Shown piece after piece: positions 30,132 through 39,405 of a stretch of 64,000 nucleotides of DNA (within the stretch, counting starts at the first letter, position 1; every line of letters starts with the position of its first letter). Source of the DNA: Actinomadura syzygii (GTDB lineage: Bacteria > Actinomycetota > Actinomycetes > Streptosporangiales > Streptosporangiaceae); NCBI RefSeq assembly GCF_008085905.1, contig NZ_VSFF01000003.1, positions 62,001-126,000 on the forward strand, read 5' to 3'. Made by a program: the position numbers and the translations under genes. The notes beneath the pieces were generated by a model. That model did no database searches. It worked only from the letters and a program-made list of their open reading frames with translations, and was not told where the DNA came from.

Positions 30132-30884
30132 ATGTCAGAGGCCATCCGCGGGGCGCCGGCCCCGTCCGCCGGGGGAGCGGCCGCGCCGCCGCTCATCGGC
30201 GTCACCACTTACCTGGAGCCGGCCCGCTGGGGGGTGTGGGTGCGGGAGGCGGCGCTGCTGCCCGCGCCGTACGTCCGGGCGGTGGAGCGGGCGGGCGGCG
30301 TCCCGGTGCTGCTGCCCCCGGCCGCGAGCCTGCGCGGGCTGGACGCCCTGGTCGCGCGGCTCGACGGGGTGATCCTCGCGGGCGGCGGGGACGTCGCGCC
30401 GGACCTGTACGGGGCCGACCGGCACTTCGAGACGGGGCCGCCGCAGCCGCAGCGCGACCGGTACGAACTGGCCCTCGCCCGCGCGGTCGTCGCGACCGAC
30501 CTGCCGTTCCTGGCGATCTGCCGGGGCATGCAGGTGCTCAACGTGGCGCGCGGCGGGACGCTCATCCAGCACCTGCCCGAGGCGGTGGGCCACGCCGGCC
30601 ACGCCCCCGAGATCGGGATGGTCGGCTCGCACCCCGTGCGGATCAGCCCCACGAGCCTGGTGGGCAAGGTCCTCGGCGACGCCGCCGACGTCCCCACCTA
30701 CCACCACCAGGCGGTGGGGCGGCTCGGCAAGGGTCTGTCCGCCGTCGCGTGGGCGGACGACCAGGTCGTCGAGGCCGTCGAGCTGCAGGGGCACCGGTTC
30801 GGGCTGGCCGTCCAGTGGCATCCGGAGGAGGGGGGCGACGGGCGCCTGTTCGAGGCCCTGGTCGCGGAGGCCGCGGGCCGCTGA
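30132..30884 (+). CDS. Gamma-glutamyl-gamma-aminobutyrate hydrolase family (peptidase C26)
   Basis: The 250-residue class I amidotransferase-like hydrolase has LDGVILAGGGDVAPDLYG, the nucleophile elbow AICRGMQVLNVARGG (Cys) and AVQWHPEE (His-Glu of the triad). A HH dyad in VPTYHHQAV is also present. These match the PuuD family that cleaves gamma-glutamyl amide bonds, for example in polyamine breakdown. No other puu genes are near, so the substrate is uncertain. ATG 30132 has AGAGGGGG upstream. The first ~20 residues are a Pro/Ala-rich extension. Confidence 0.88.
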   Translation: MSEAIRGAPAPSAGGAAAPPLIGVTTYLEPARWGVWVREAALLPAPYVRAVERAGGVPVLLPPAASLRGLDALVARLDGVILAGGGDVAPDLYGADRHFETGPPQPQRDRYELALARAVVATDLPFLAICRGMQVLNVARGGTLIQHLPEAVGHAGHAPEIGMVGSHPVRISPTSLVGKVLGDAADVPTYHHQAVGRLGKGLSAVAWADDQVVEAVELQGHRFGLAVQWHPEEGGDGRLFEALVAEAAGR

Positions 30885-30961
30885 GCGGGTTGATCCGCTG
30901 CTCGCGGGGGAAACGGAGCGCGTAGGTCCGTGAATCCCGACACCCGCCCGGAGCACGCCGC

Positions 30962-31954
30962 ATGCCGTTGGATCCCCAGACCGTGCGTTTCCTGGACGTC
31001 CTCGCCGCGTGGACGGGAGCGTCCCCGGACGGAGGCGGGGCTCCGGGGCCCGCCCCGGAGCCCACGGTCGAGGAGATGCGGGCGGTGGTCGGCGCGGCGC
31101 GCCCGGCCGTCCGGCGGGAGCTGCCGCTGGTCCGCGACGCGGCGGTGCGCGGTCCCGGCGGGCCGGTGCCGGTGCGGCTGTACCGTCCCGCGCCGCCCGG
31201 CCGGGGGCCGCTGCCGCTGATCGTCTACCTGCACGGCGGCGGCTGGGTCCTCGGCGGTCTCGACAGCGTGGACCCCGTCTGCCGCGAGCTGGCGGCGGGC
31301 GCCGGCTGCGCCGTCCTGAGCGCCGGGTACCGGCTCGCGCCCGAGCACCCGTTCCCCGCCGCCGTGGACGACGCGTGGGCCGTCGTCGCGTCCGCCGCCC
31401 GCGAGCCGGGGCGCTGGAACGCGCTGCCCGGCGCGATCGCCGTGGCGGGCGACAGCGCGGGCGGCAACCTCGCCGCGGCCGTCGCGCTGCTGGCCCGCGA
31501 CCGGGGCCTGCCGCTCGCCCACCAGCTGCTCGTCTACCCGGTGACCGACACCGCGATGGACACGCCGAGCTGGCGCGAGTACGGCACCGGCTACGGCTTG
31601 GACGCCCGGACGCTCGCCCGGTTCATGGGCCTCTACCGCGCGGGCGCCGACCGGTCCGACCCGCGGCTCGCCCCGCTGCGCGCCCGCGACCTCGCCGGGA
31701 CGGCGCCCGCCACCGTCATCACCGCGGAGTGCGACATCCTGCGCGACGAGGGCGAGGCGTACGCGCGCCGCCTCGCCGCCGCCGGGGTGCCGGTGGAGCT
31801 GCGCCGCTACGACGGCGTGGTGCACGCGTTCTTCCTGCTCCCGGAGTTCTTCGACGCGGGTGCGCGGGCGATGGCGTTCGCTGTGCGACGATTGCGCGCG
31901 GCGTTCGGCGCGCGGACGCGGGAGGGAGCCGGGCATGGTCGGCGGGCGGTATGA
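30962..31954 (+). CDS. Alpha/beta hydrolase, hormone-sensitive lipase family esterase
   Basis: The 330-residue protein shows the HSL/type IV esterase marks: oxyanion-hole [11 protein letters not shown] near residue 93, nucleophile GDSAGGN, the Asp of [16 protein letters not shown], and His in [13 protein letters not shown]. It is expected to hydrolyse short or medium-chain esters in the cytoplasm. An N-terminal segment ([16 protein letters not shown]) may form the cap. ATG 30962 has GGAG upstream. Its end overlaps the enoyl-CoA hydratase gene by 20 bases, so the two are one transcription unit and may act on the same compound. Confidence 0.9.
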   Translation: MPLDPQTVRFLDVLAAWTGASPDGGGAPGPAPEPTVEEMRAVVGAARPAVRRELPLVRDAAVRGPGGPVPVRLYRPAPPGRGPLPLIVYLHGGGWVLGGLDSVDPVCRELAAGAGCAVLSAGYRLAPEHPFPAAVDDAWAVVASAAREPGRWNALPGAIAVAGDSAGGNLAAAVALLARDRGLPLAHQLLVYPVTDTAMDTPSWREYGTGYGLDARTLARFMGLYRAGADRSDPRLAPLRARDLAGTAPATVITAECDILRDEGEAYARRLAAAGVPVELRRYDGVVHAFFLLPEFFDAGARAMAFAVRRLRAAFGARTREGAGHGRRAV

Positions 31955-32732
31955 CGCCTACGAGCGACTGAAGATCGACTGGGCGGGCGAGGGCGTGCTG
32001 CGCGTCGTGCTCAGCACGCCGGGCAGGCTCAACGCGGTCGACCGGACCGGGCACCGGGAGCTCGGCGAGATCTGGCGGGACGCCGACGCCGACGACGCCG
32101 TGCGCGCCGTCCTCGTCCGTGGCGAGGGGACGGCGTTCTCCGCGGGCGGCGACCTCGCCATGATCGAGGAGATGATGGACGACCACGCGGCCCGCCGCGC
32201 CATCATGCGCGAGGCCCGCGACATCGTGATGAACGTGCTGAACTGCTCCAAGCCCGTGGTCAGCGCGATCCAGGGCCCGGCGGTCGGGGCCGGGCTCGCG
32301 GTGGCGCTGCTCGCCGACATCTCCGTCGCGGGACGCTCCGCGAAGATCATCGACGGGCACACCCGGCTCGGCGTGGCGGCGGGCGACCACGCGGCGATCG
32401 TCTGGCCGCTGCTGTGCGGGCTGGCCAAGGCGAAGTACTACCTGCTGCTCAACGACGTCCTGACGGGGGAGGAGGCCGAGCGGATCGGCCTCGTCTCGCT
32501 CTGCGTGGACGACGACGACGTCCACGACCGAGCCCTGGAGGTCGCCGCGCGGCTCGCCGCCGGACCGGCCGAGGCGCTGTCGCTGACCAAGCACGCCCTG
32601 AACAACTGGCTGCGCCTCGCCGGGCCGACGTTCGACGCGTCCCTGGCGATGGAGTTCTTCGGGTTCACCGGCCCGGACGTGCGTGAGGGCGTCGCGGCCG
32701 TCCGGGCGAAGCGCCGTCCCGACTTCGGCTGA
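31935..32732 (+). CDS. Enoyl-CoA hydratase/isomerase family protein
   Basis: The 265-residue crotonase-fold protein has [17 protein letters not shown], the oxyanion-hole [16 protein letters not shown] and [24 protein letters not shown]. The expected acidic residues near helix 3/4 are partly replaced ([20 protein letters not shown]), so it may be an isomerase or thioester hydrolase rather than a hydratase. ATG 31935 with GGAGGGAG upstream lies inside the end of the esterase gene. It is convergent with the acyl-CoA dehydrogenase gene; a role in acyl-CoA breakdown is likely. Confidence 0.88.
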   Translation: MVGGRYDAYERLKIDWAGEGVLRVVLSTPGRLNAVDRTGHRELGEIWRDADADDAVRAVLVRGEGTAFSAGGDLAMIEEMMDDHAARRAIMREARDIVMNVLNCSKPVVSAIQGPAVGAGLAVALLADISVAGRSAKIIDGHTRLGVAAGDHAAIVWPLLCGLAKAKYYLLLNDVLTGEEAERIGLVSLCVDDDDVHDRALEVAARLAAGPAEALSLTKHALNNWLRLAGPTFDASLAMEFFGFTGPDVREGVAAVRAKRRPDFG

Positions 32733-32762
32733 CCGCCCGGCGCGAACCCCTGGCGCGGGTGC

Positions 32763-33944
32763 CTAGTACGACCTGGGCAGGCCCAGCTCGTGCTGCGCGA
32801 TGTGGGCCAGCACCAGCTCCTCCGCGACCGGGATGTTCTTGGCGATGCGCGCGTCGCGGAACAGGCGGGCGACCGGGTACTCCAGCGAGTACGCCATGCC
32901 GCCGTGCGCCTGGAACGCCCGGTCGGCCGCCTGCCAGGCCGCGTCCGCGGCGGTGAGCTTGGCGATGTTGGCCTCCGTCCCGCAGGGGCGGCCGCGGTCC
33001 CACAGCCAGGCGGCCTTGTAGGTCATCAGCCGCGCCAGCTCCAGTTGCGCCTTGATCCGCGCGAGCGGGAACGCGACGGCCTGGTGCGCGCCGATCGGCG
33101 TGCCGAACGGGGCCCGCTGCGCGGCGTACTCGCAGGCGATCCGCAGCGTCAGCCCGCCGGACCCGACGCCGCCCGCCGCCGCGAGGACGCGCTCGGGGTT
33201 GAGGATGTCCCACAGCACGGCGAACCCCTGGTCGACCTCCCCGATGACGCGGTCGGCGGGCACGCGCACGCCGTCCAGGAAGACCATGCTGGACGCGACC
33301 GTGTTCGTCCCGAGCTTCGGGATCGGCTGATAGGTGAGCGTGCCGTCGGCGAGGGCCCGCTTGACGTCCACGAGGAGGACGGTGAACCCGGACGTGCGCG
33401 GCCTGGCCTCGGCGGCGGGCACGGTCCGGGCGACGAGGACGAGGTGGTCGGCCCGCTCGACCCCGGAGATCCAGATCTTCTGCCCGCTGACCAGGAACGA
33501 GTCGCCGTCCCGCCGGGCGAGCGTGGAGATGTTGATCGCGTTGCTGCCCGCGTCCGGCTCGGTGATGGCGAAGCACGTCTCGACCTCCCCGGCGGCGATC
33601 TTCGGGAGGAGTTCGCGCTTCTGCTCGTCCGTCCCGTGGCGGGCGATGGTCAGGCCGCCGAACGCGGGCGTGAGCAGGTACATGAACGACGCGGCGCCGC
33701 CCGCGCCGCCCTCGGCGAGGGCCTCCAGCGCGACCGCCAGCTCAAGCAGGCCCTGCCCGCCGCCGCCGTACTCCTCGGGGATCGCGAGGCTGTGCCAGCC
33801 GCCGTCGACCAGCTCCCGCCAGACCTCCTCCGGCCAGCGCTCGTCGGCGTCGCAGCGTCCCCAGTAGTCCTGGTCGTACTCGCGGGCGATCGCCAGCACG
33901 CCCTCGCGGACGGCCGGCGCGCCCTCGGGCAGGTCGAAGTCCAC
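32763..33944 (-). CDS. Acyl-CoA dehydrogenase
   Basis: The ~393-residue FAD enzyme has the ACAD signatures [18 protein letters not shown] (FAD contact) and [23 protein letters not shown]. The later helical domain includes [43 protein letters not shown] and [28 protein letters not shown]. The catalytic base position near the end reads [16 protein letters not shown] 33944 was chosen over 34001 because GGAGG lies just upstream. It is followed upstream by a TetR regulator and SDR on the same strand, a typical actinobacterial acyl-CoA catabolic cluster. Confidence 0.9.
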   Translation of the reverse strand: MDFDLPEGAPAVREGVLAIAREYDQDYWGRCDADERWPEEVWRELVDGGWHSLAIPEEYGGGGQGLLELAVALEALAEGGAGGAASFMYLLTPAFGGLTIARHGTDEQKRELLPKIAAGEVETCFAITEPDAGSNAINISTLARRDGDSFLVSGQKIWISGVERADHLVLVARTVPAAEARPRTSGFTVLLVDVKRALADGTLTYQPIPKLGTNTVASSMVFLDGVRVPADRVIGEVDQGFAVLWDILNPERVLAAAGGVGSGGLTLRIACEYAAQRAPFGTPIGAHQAVAFPLARIKAQLELARLMTYKAAWLWDRGRPCGTEANIAKLTAADAAWQAADRAFQAHGGMAYSLEYPVARLFRDARIAKNIPVAEELVLAHIAQHELGLPRSY

Positions 33945-34026
33945 CGCGCCTCCCTCCACCTCGGTGAGGCGCCCACCGTAGCCCACGCGGTAAGTGGGCA
34001 CTGACGCAGGGGAGGGGTGGCGGTGC

Positions 34027-34602
34027 TCAGCCGGGCTCGGCGACGCCGAGGTGGCGGGTGACCATGCGCGCGATGAAGTGCGCGAGCTGCTCCGGCGGTC
34101 CGGACGGCAGCATGAGGTGGCTCGCGGTCAGCCGCACCGCCGCGTCCGCGATCTCGGTGAGGGCGGCGCGGTCCAGCTCCGGCCACTGGCGCAGGCCGTG
34201 CTCGGTGATCCGCTCGCTCGCGGTGAACAGCACCGGCTCGGCCTGCGTGGTGAGCAGGGGGAGCAGCTCGTCGCCGCCCGCGCCGGTCAGCACGACCTTC
34301 TTGAGCTGGTCGTCGGCCGAGGTCTCCAGCGTGAACAGGACGGCGGCGACCACGGCGGAGTAGAGGTCCTCGTGCTCGGACAGCACCGCGTCGATGCCGT
34401 CGAGGTACCGCTCGTTGTCGCGGATCACCACGGCCTGCGCGAGGCCCCACTTGTCGCCGAACTCGTTGTAGACGGTCTGGCGGCTCACCCCGGCGGCGGC
34501 CGCGACGTCCCGCATCCGGACGGCCCGGTACCCGCGCTCGACGAGGAGCGCGGCGGCGGCGTCCAGCAGCGACTCGCGCACGGGACGCCCGGCGGTGGCC
34601 AT
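34027..34602 (-). CDS. TetR/AcrR family transcriptional regulator
   Basis: The 191-residue protein has an N-terminal TetR HTH, LLDAAAALLVERGYRAVRMRDVAAAAGVSRQTVYNEFGDKWGLAQAV (residues ~11-57). The helical effector domain includes VVAAVLFTLETSADDQLKKVVLTGAGGDELLPLLTTQAEPVLFTASERI, a segment seen in actinobacterial TetR proteins next to fatty-acid and alkane genes. It lies between an SDR and an acyl-CoA dehydrogenase gene, all on the minus strand, and probably represses that group. GGAGG lies 11 bases before ATG 34602. Confidence 0.88.
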   Translation of the reverse strand: MATAGRPVRESLLDAAAALLVERGYRAVRMRDVAAAAGVSRQTVYNEFGDKWGLAQAVVIRDNERYLDGIDAVLSEHEDLYSAVVAAVLFTLETSADDQLKKVVLTGAGGDELLPLLTTQAEPVLFTASERITEHGLRQWPELDRAALTEIADAAVRLTASHLMLPSGPPEQLAHFIARMVTRHLGVAEPG

Positions 34603-34699
34603 GAGTCGTCGTTCCTCCGGGGGTGGCGGACGGTGAGGTGTGGGTCATTATCCCCCGTGAACCGTCCCCGATCACGCCCCGGCGGGAGGCGGCGGCCGG

Positions 34700-35515
34700 T
34701 CAGGACTCCAGCCGGTCGCGCGTCCACTCCTTGACCCCGGCGACGAACGCGTCCACGTCGGCGGCCTTCCCGGACGCCATCTCCGCGAACCAGTCCGGCA
34801 CGTACCGCTCGAACCCGCCGCTCGCGACCAGTTCGAGGACGGCGTCCGCGACCTCGCGCGGCGGCAGCGCGTCCGACAGGTCGCTCAGCGGCTCCTCGTT
34901 GCCGGGCAGCGTGAACAGCTCCGTCCCGGCGATCAGCGCGGGCTGGACGACGTGGGCCCGCACGCCCGTCCCGTCCAGGTCGACGGCCATGCTCTCCCAG
35001 AACGCGGTGAGCGCCGCCTTGGACGCGCCGTACGCCGCCTCGTGCGGCGGGCCGAGCCGCGCCGCGACCGACCCGATCGCCACCAGGTGCCCGCGCCCGC
35101 GCGCGATCATGCCGGGCAGCAGCGCCTGCGTGAGCCGCACCGGGGACAGGTAGTTGAGCCGCACGACCTCCTCGGCCTCGCCGGGGGACATGTCCTGGAC
35201 GCGCCGCCGCTTCGGCATGCCCGCGTTGTTGACCAGCACGTCCACGCCGCCGAGCTCGCGTTCGACGGCGGCGGCGAGGTCGTCGATCCCGTCGAGGTCG
35301 GCGAGGTCGGCCGTCCACATCGCCGACCCGGGCGCGTGGGCGCGGCACCGGGCGAGGACGTCCGCCAGCCGGTCCTTGCGCCGCGCCACGAGGCCGACCC
35401 GCGCCCCGGCCTCCGCCAGCGCCTGCGCGACGACCGCGCCGATGCCGGACGACGCTCCGGTGACCAGCGCGGTCCGTCCGCCGAGCGGCCTCCGCTCCGC
35501 TTCGTCCTGCGTCAT
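34700..35515 (-). CDS. SDR family oxidoreductase
   Basis: The 271-residue classical short-chain dehydrogenase has TALVTGASSGIGAVVAQAL (cofactor), LVARRKDRL, LVNNAGMP, and the Ser-Tyr-Lys triad in HLVAIGSVAARLGPPHEAAYGASKAAL. The Arg after the second strand (VARRKD) points to NADPH. The substrate is not evident; the C-terminal region (FERYVPDWFAEMAS) is typical of actinobacterial SDRs near fatty-acid genes. It is the first gene of the minus-strand SDR-TetR-ACAD group. Confidence 0.9.
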   Translation of the reverse strand: MTQDEAERRPLGGRTALVTGASSGIGAVVAQALAEAGARVGLVARRKDRLADVLARCRAHAPGSAMWTADLADLDGIDDLAAAVERELGGVDVLVNNAGMPKRRRVQDMSPGEAEEVVRLNYLSPVRLTQALLPGMIARGRGHLVAIGSVAARLGPPHEAAYGASKAALTAFWESMAVDLDGTGVRAHVVQPALIAGTELFTLPGNEEPLSDLSDALPPREVADAVLELVASGGFERYVPDWFAEMASGKAADVDAFVAGVKEWTRDRLES

Positions 35516-35687
35516 TTCTCCGCTCCGCTCCGGGACACCATGCCGCCAACGTCACACACCCGGCCCGGCCCGGCAAGGCGCACCGCCGCTCTCCGCCCGG
35601 ACGAGAGCGGCGACCGGCGTGGCGCGGCACGGGTAAGCTCGTGGGTTCGCCCTCAAACCGCCCTCTCGCCGCCGGAGGTCTGTCCGC

Positions 35688-37775
35688 ATGCCCCCAGAAC
35701 CGCCCGAGGAGTCCGCTTCCGCCGACCTTGCCGACCCTTCCGACCTGCGCGACCTCCCCGAGAGCGACGTGCTCGCGGCCGAGCGCGCCCACCTCGCCGA
35801 GTCCCGTGCCGCGCTGCGCCGGATGCGCGAGCACGCCGGCTCGCTGACGGCCGACGTCGCGGCCGACTGGGTGTCCAAGCAGTTCCTCGAGTCGCTGCTC
35901 GACCAGCGCGTCGCCGCGCTCGCCGACCACCCGGACACCCCGCTGTTCTTCGGCCGCATGGACCGCGACGCCGTCGCCCCGGTAGACCTCGACTCCGACC
36001 TTCCGGCGGTCATGTACGTCGGGCGGCGGCACGTCCACGACGGCGACGAGGGCCGCCCGCTCGTGCTGGACTGGCGCGCCCCCGTGTCCCGCGCGTTCTA
36101 CCAGGCCGGGCCCGCCGAGCCGATGGGCTGGCGGCTGCGCCGCCGGTTCGGCTTCCGGGCGGGGGAGCTGACCGCGTTCGAGGACGAGCCCCTCGGCGGC
36201 GGCGCCGAGATCGGGCCGTCCCGCATCCTGACCGAGGAGATCGAGCGCCCCCGCACCGGGCCGATGCGCGACATCGTCGCGACCATCCAGCCGGAGCAGG
36301 ACGTGATCGTCCGCGCCGACCTGCCGCGGACCGTGTGCGTGCAGGGCGCGCCGGGCACCGGCAAGACGGCCGTCGGCCTGCACCGCGCCGCCTACCTGCT
36401 GTTCACCCACCGCGAGCGGCTGTCGCGGTCGGGCGTCCTCATCGTCGGGCCGAACCGGGCGTTCCTCGCCTACATCTCGGCGGTGCTGCCCGCGCTCGGC
36501 GAGGTCCGCGTCGAGCAGGCCACGGTGGACGACCTGCTCGGCGCGCCCGCGGCGGAGGAACCGGCGGAGGTCGGGACGCTCAAGGGCGAGGCGCGGATGG
36601 CGGACGTCCTGCGCAGGGCGCTGTGGCTGCACGTCCGCAAGCCCGCCGACGGCCTCGTCGTCACCCGCGGCATCGCCCGCTACCGGCTCGCCGACCACGA
36701 GGTCCGCGAGACCGCCGCCGCGCTGCGCGGCACGACCCGCTACGGCGCCGGGCGCGCCGCGTTCGCCCAGCGGCTCGCCCACCAGATCCTCGTCCGGATG
36801 GAGAAGCGCGGGGAGGCGCCGGACGACCGCGTCCAGGACCAGGTCGCGCGCGGCCGCGAGGTGCGGCGGATCGTCGACGAGGTGTGGCCGAAGCTGACCG
36901 CCGAACAGGTGCTGCACCGGCTGCTGTCCGACGCCGACCTGCTGCGCAGGGCCGCGAAGGGCGTGCTGGACGACGGCGAGCAGGCCGCCCTGCTGTGGGC
37001 CAGGCCCGCCCGCTCCCACCGCTCGGCCAAGTGGACCGCCGCCGACCGCGCCCTGCTGGACGAGCTGAACGACCTCATCGAGCGCACCTCCTCCCTCGGC
37101 CACCTGGTCGTGGACGAGGCGCAGGACCTGTCCGCCATGCAGCTTCGGGCGCTCGGCCGCCGCTGCGGGACGGGCTCGGCGACCGTCCTCGGCGACATCG
37201 CGCAGGGCACCACGCCCTGGTCGGCCGCGTCCTGGACGGACGTCCTCGGCCACCTCGGGCAGGAGGGCGAGGTCACCGAGCTGACGCTCGGGTTCCGCGT
37301 GCCCGGCACCGTGCTCGACTTCGCGGCCCGCCTGCTCCCGCACGTCGCGCCGGGCCTGGAGCGGCCCCGGTCGCTGCGTCCGGGGACGGGCGCGCTGGAC
37401 GTGCGGCGCGTCCCCGACCTCGCGTCCGCCGTCGTGGACGCCGCGCGGGAGGAGCTCGGCCACCTCGGCTCGGTGGGCCTGATCGTCCCGGACGCCGCCG
37501 CCGGGGCGCACGCGGCGACGCTGGCGGCGGCCGGGCTGGAACACGCGGTCCTCGGCCCCGGCTCGGACGGCTCAGGCGGTGCCGCGCGGCTGCTCGTCGT
37601 CCCGGCGTCGCTCGCCAAGGGCTTGGAGTACGACCACGTGATCGTCGCCGAGCCCGCCGCGATCGCCGCCGCCGAGGCGCGCGGCCTGGCCCGGCTGTAC
37701 GTCGTGCTGACCCGCGCGGTCACGTCGCTGACCGTCCTGCACCACGACGACCTGCCGGTGGAGCTGGCGGCCTGA
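35688..37775 (+). CDS. helD: HelD-like RNA polymerase-recycling ATPase/helicase
   Basis: The 695-residue protein is a UvrD/Rep-related ATPase of the HelD type, which removes stalled RNA polymerase from DNA. The N-terminal ~75 residues (VLAAERAHLAESRAALRRMREHAG) predict a helical hairpin that reaches into the polymerase channel. Then come LVLDWRAPVSRAFYQA, Walker A CVQGAPGTGKTAVGLHRAAYLL, Walker B HLVVDEAQDLSAMQLRAL, GDIAQGTTPWSAASW and a C-terminal helicase part with ASLAKGLEYDHVIV and RLYVVLTRAVTSLTVLHH. Length and motifs fit the actinobacterial class. Some family members give rifamycin tolerance. It is monocistronic and convergent with a TetR gene 3 bases away. Confidence 0.88.
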   Translation: MPPEPPEESASADLADPSDLRDLPESDVLAAERAHLAESRAALRRMREHAGSLTADVAADWVSKQFLESLLDQRVAALADHPDTPLFFGRMDRDAVAPVDLDSDLPAVMYVGRRHVHDGDEGRPLVLDWRAPVSRAFYQAGPAEPMGWRLRRRFGFRAGELTAFEDEPLGGGAEIGPSRILTEEIERPRTGPMRDIVATIQPEQDVIVRADLPRTVCVQGAPGTGKTAVGLHRAAYLLFTHRERLSRSGVLIVGPNRAFLAYISAVLPALGEVRVEQATVDDLLGAPAAEEPAEVGTLKGEARMADVLRRALWLHVRKPADGLVVTRGIARYRLADHEVRETAAALRGTTRYGAGRAAFAQRLAHQILVRMEKRGEAPDDRVQDQVARGREVRRIVDEVWPKLTAEQVLHRLLSDADLLRRAAKGVLDDGEQAALLWARPARSHRSAKWTAADRALLDELNDLIERTSSLGHLVVDEAQDLSAMQLRALGRRCGTGSATVLGDIAQGTTPWSAASWTDVLGHLGQEGEVTELTLGFRVPGTVLDFAARLLPHVAPGLERPRSLRPGTGALDVRRVPDLASAVVDAAREELGHLGSVGLIVPDAAAGAHAATLAAAGLEHAVLGPGSDGSGGAARLLVVPASLAKGLEYDHVIVAEPAAIAAAEARGLARLYVVLTRAVTSLTVLHHDDLPVELAA

Positions 37776-37778
37776 GCG

Positions 37779-38342
37779 TCAGCGCGGGCGCAGCCCGTCG
37801 AAGGCGATCCTGAGGACGTCGGACCCGACGCCGGCGTGGCCGGCCGCGTAGGACATCCCGGCGAGCAGTGCCATCACCTCGCCCGCCCCCACGTCGGACC
37901 GGACGGCCCCGGCCCGCTGCGCCCGGACGAGGAGCGCGCCGATCGCGTCCTTCAGGCCGGGCCCGGCGCGGCCGGTGACCCCGCGCGCGTCCACGCCCGC
38001 CTCCGCCAGGGCCTCCGTCACCGCCTGCTTGGCCGCCGCCTGCGCCACCACCCGGGAGAAGAACCCGAAGAACGCACTGCCCGCGTCGTCGGCGGATTGC
38101 AGCTCCTCGGCCTCGCCCGCGAGCCGCTCGACCAGCGTCACGAGGACGGCCTCCAGCAGCGACTCCTTGGTGGGGAAGTGCCGGAACACCGTGCCGATCC
38201 CGACGTCCGCCCGCCGCGCGACCTCCTCGGTGGACGCCGACGTCCCGAGGTCGGCGAAGACCTCCTCGGCCGCGGCGAGGACCTTGGCGCGGTTGCGCTG
38301 CGCGTCGGCGCGCAGCGGCCGACCGGACGGGGGTGACGTCAT
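37779..38342 (-). CDS. TetR/AcrR family regulator of the SnoaL-like pair
   Basis: The 187-residue protein has AQRNRAKVLAAAEEVFADLGTSASTEEVARRADVGIGTVFRHFPTKESLLEAVL, the TetR DNA-binding domain, and a helical ligand domain ending in ALLAGMSYAAGHAGVGSDVLRIAFDGLRP. ATG 38342 lies opposite the divergent SnoaL-like gene. The 82-base gap between them contains one strong promoter toward the SnoaL gene and a large dyad covering its -10 box, so this protein very likely represses that operon and perhaps itself. Confidence 0.88.
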   Translation of the reverse strand: MTSPPSGRPLRADAQRNRAKVLAAAEEVFADLGTSASTEEVARRADVGIGTVFRHFPTKESLLEAVLVTLVERLAGEAEELQSADDAGSAFFGFFSRVVAQAAAKQAVTEALAEAGVDARGVTGRAGPGLKDAIGALLVRAQRAGAVRSDVGAGEVMALLAGMSYAAGHAGVGSDVLRIAFDGLRPR

Positions 38343-38355
38343 CTCGGCCTTCCGG

Positions 38356-38405
38356 TTGACAAGTGGAGTGCTGGCTCCGTATTTTCCATGCGGAGCACGC
38401 ACTCC
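38356..38405 (+). promoter_or_regulatory. Promoter and nested TetR-type operator
   Basis: TTGACA (38356-38361) and TATTTT (38380-38385) are 18 bases apart, a near-consensus housekeeping promoter for the SnoaL-like genes. GGAGTGC (38365-38371) pairs with GCACTCC (38399-38405), and GCTCCG (38374-38379) with CGGAGC (38391-38396), giving a dyad with 13 of 15 matching positions per arm around 11 bases that include the -10 box. Binding would block the promoter. Confidence 0.75.
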
Positions 38406-38424
38406 GATTGTAGGGGAGAAGAGA

Positions 38425-38823
38425 ATGTCCGAGTTCGCCACCCCCCGCGCGGTCTTCCAGCGGATCATCGACGGCGTGACCGCGCGGCGCCCCGAGGGCC
38501 TGCCCGAGCTGTACGCCGAGGACACGGTCGTCGTCCACCCGTTCGCGGAGCCGCCGTCACGGCTGGAGGGCCGCGAGGCGCTGCGCCGCCACTTCGCCCA
38601 ACTGGAGACCCTGCCGATCGAGATGGAGGCGCGCAACGTCGTCGTCCACCAGACCGCCGACCCCGAGGTCATCATCGCCGAGTTCGAGTACAAGGGCCGC
38701 AACACCGACACGGGGCGTCCCTTCGTAATCCCGAACATCTTCGTCATGCGCGTGCGCGACGGACGCGTCGTGGAATCCCGCGACTACGCCCACCACCGCG
38801 CCTTCCAGGAGGCGATGGCATGA
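38425..38823 (+). CDS. SnoaL-like (NTF2-fold) protein 1
   Basis: The 132-residue protein has the NTF2/SnoaL pattern: VFQRIIDGVTARRPEGLPELYAEDTVVVHPFAEPP, LEGREALRRHFAQLETLP, VIIAEFEYKGRNTDTGRPFVIPNIFVMRVRDGRVVESRDYAHH. Family members are cyclases, isomerases or ligand-binding proteins; no reaction can be assigned. ATG 38425 has GGGGAGAAG upstream. Its stop overlaps the ATG of a second SnoaL-like gene (ATGA), and the two proteins are similar along their length, so they are tandem duplicates that may form a heterodimer. Confidence 0.82.
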   Translation: MSEFATPRAVFQRIIDGVTARRPEGLPELYAEDTVVVHPFAEPPSRLEGREALRRHFAQLETLPIEMEARNVVVHQTADPEVIIAEFEYKGRNTDTGRPFVIPNIFVMRVRDGRVVESRDYAHHRAFQEAMA

Positions 38824-39305
38824 CACGCGAAGAAGCGGCCGCCGGCCCCCGCGAGGTGTTCGCGCGGCTCAGCGCGGGCATCTCCGCGGGCCGCTGGGAC
38901 GAGCTCGCCGCCCTGTACGCCGAGGACGCGGTCGTCGTCCAGCCGTTCGCGCTGCCGCCCGCGCCGCCGCGGGTGGACGGCCGCGCCGAACTCGACCGGC
39001 ACTTCCGCGCCACCGCCCGGGGCCCGCTCGAACTGCGCGCCCGCGACGTCGTCGTGCACGAGACGGCCGACCCGGAGGTGATCGTCGTGGAGTTCGACTA
39101 CGACGGCCGCGTCGCCACGACCGGGCGGACGTTCCGCGTCGCCAACATCCAGGTGCTCCGGGTGCGGGACGGGCTGATCGTCGAGACCCGCGACTACCAC
39201 GACCACCCCGCCTTCGCCCGCGCTCTGGCCGACGCGGGCGCCTCGGGACGGGGTGCGGGGGAGGCGAGTACACGGGAGACGGGGGACACGGGCGGGGGCG
39301 GTTGA
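38820..39305 (+). CDS. SnoaL-like (NTF2-fold) protein 2
   Basis: The 161-residue paralog of the preceding protein shares VFARLSAGISAGRWDELAALYAEDAVVVQPFALPP, then VDGRAELDRHFRATARGPLE, TADPEVIVVEFDYDGRVATTGRTFRVANIQVLRVRDGLIVETRDYHDHPAF. It adds a Gly/Thr-rich C-terminal tail of ~25 residues. ATG 38820 has AGGAGG upstream and overlaps the previous stop. The next promoter (TTGACT at 39302) begins within its last codon. Confidence 0.82.
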   Translation: MTREEAAAGPREVFARLSAGISAGRWDELAALYAEDAVVVQPFALPPAPPRVDGRAELDRHFRATARGPLELRARDVVVHETADPEVIVVEFDYDGRVATTGRTFRVANIQVLRVRDGLIVETRDYHDHPAFARALADAGASGRGAGEASTRETGDTGGGG

Positions 39306-39359
39306 CTCGCCGTCCCGGCGGTTCCTAGGCTGGACGGGCCATACCGACCGGTTGGTATG
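39302..39359 (+). promoter_or_regulatory. Promoter and operator of the acyl-CoA dehydrogenase pair
   Basis: TTGACT (39302-39307) and TAGGCT (39326-39331) are 18 bases apart, predicting a start at about 39338. CATACCGACCGGTTGGTATG at 39340-39359 follows at once; 9 of its 10 base pairs are symmetric. This fits a TetR-family operator just after the start site, which would act as a roadblock. The regulator gene is not adjacent and may be one of the TetR genes nearby. Confidence 0.7.
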
Positions 39360-39405
39360 TTCGCGGGCGGCCCGGTCGCCGCCCGCCCGCGCGGAGGTCC
39401 GCCCT

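Noticed and set aside
34485..37544. A 1019-codon minus-strand frame across helD and the SDR gene
   Set aside because: It has Arg/Ala/Gly-rich shadow composition and lies opposite intact Walker motifs; only the TetR and SDR genes in that area are real on the minus strand.
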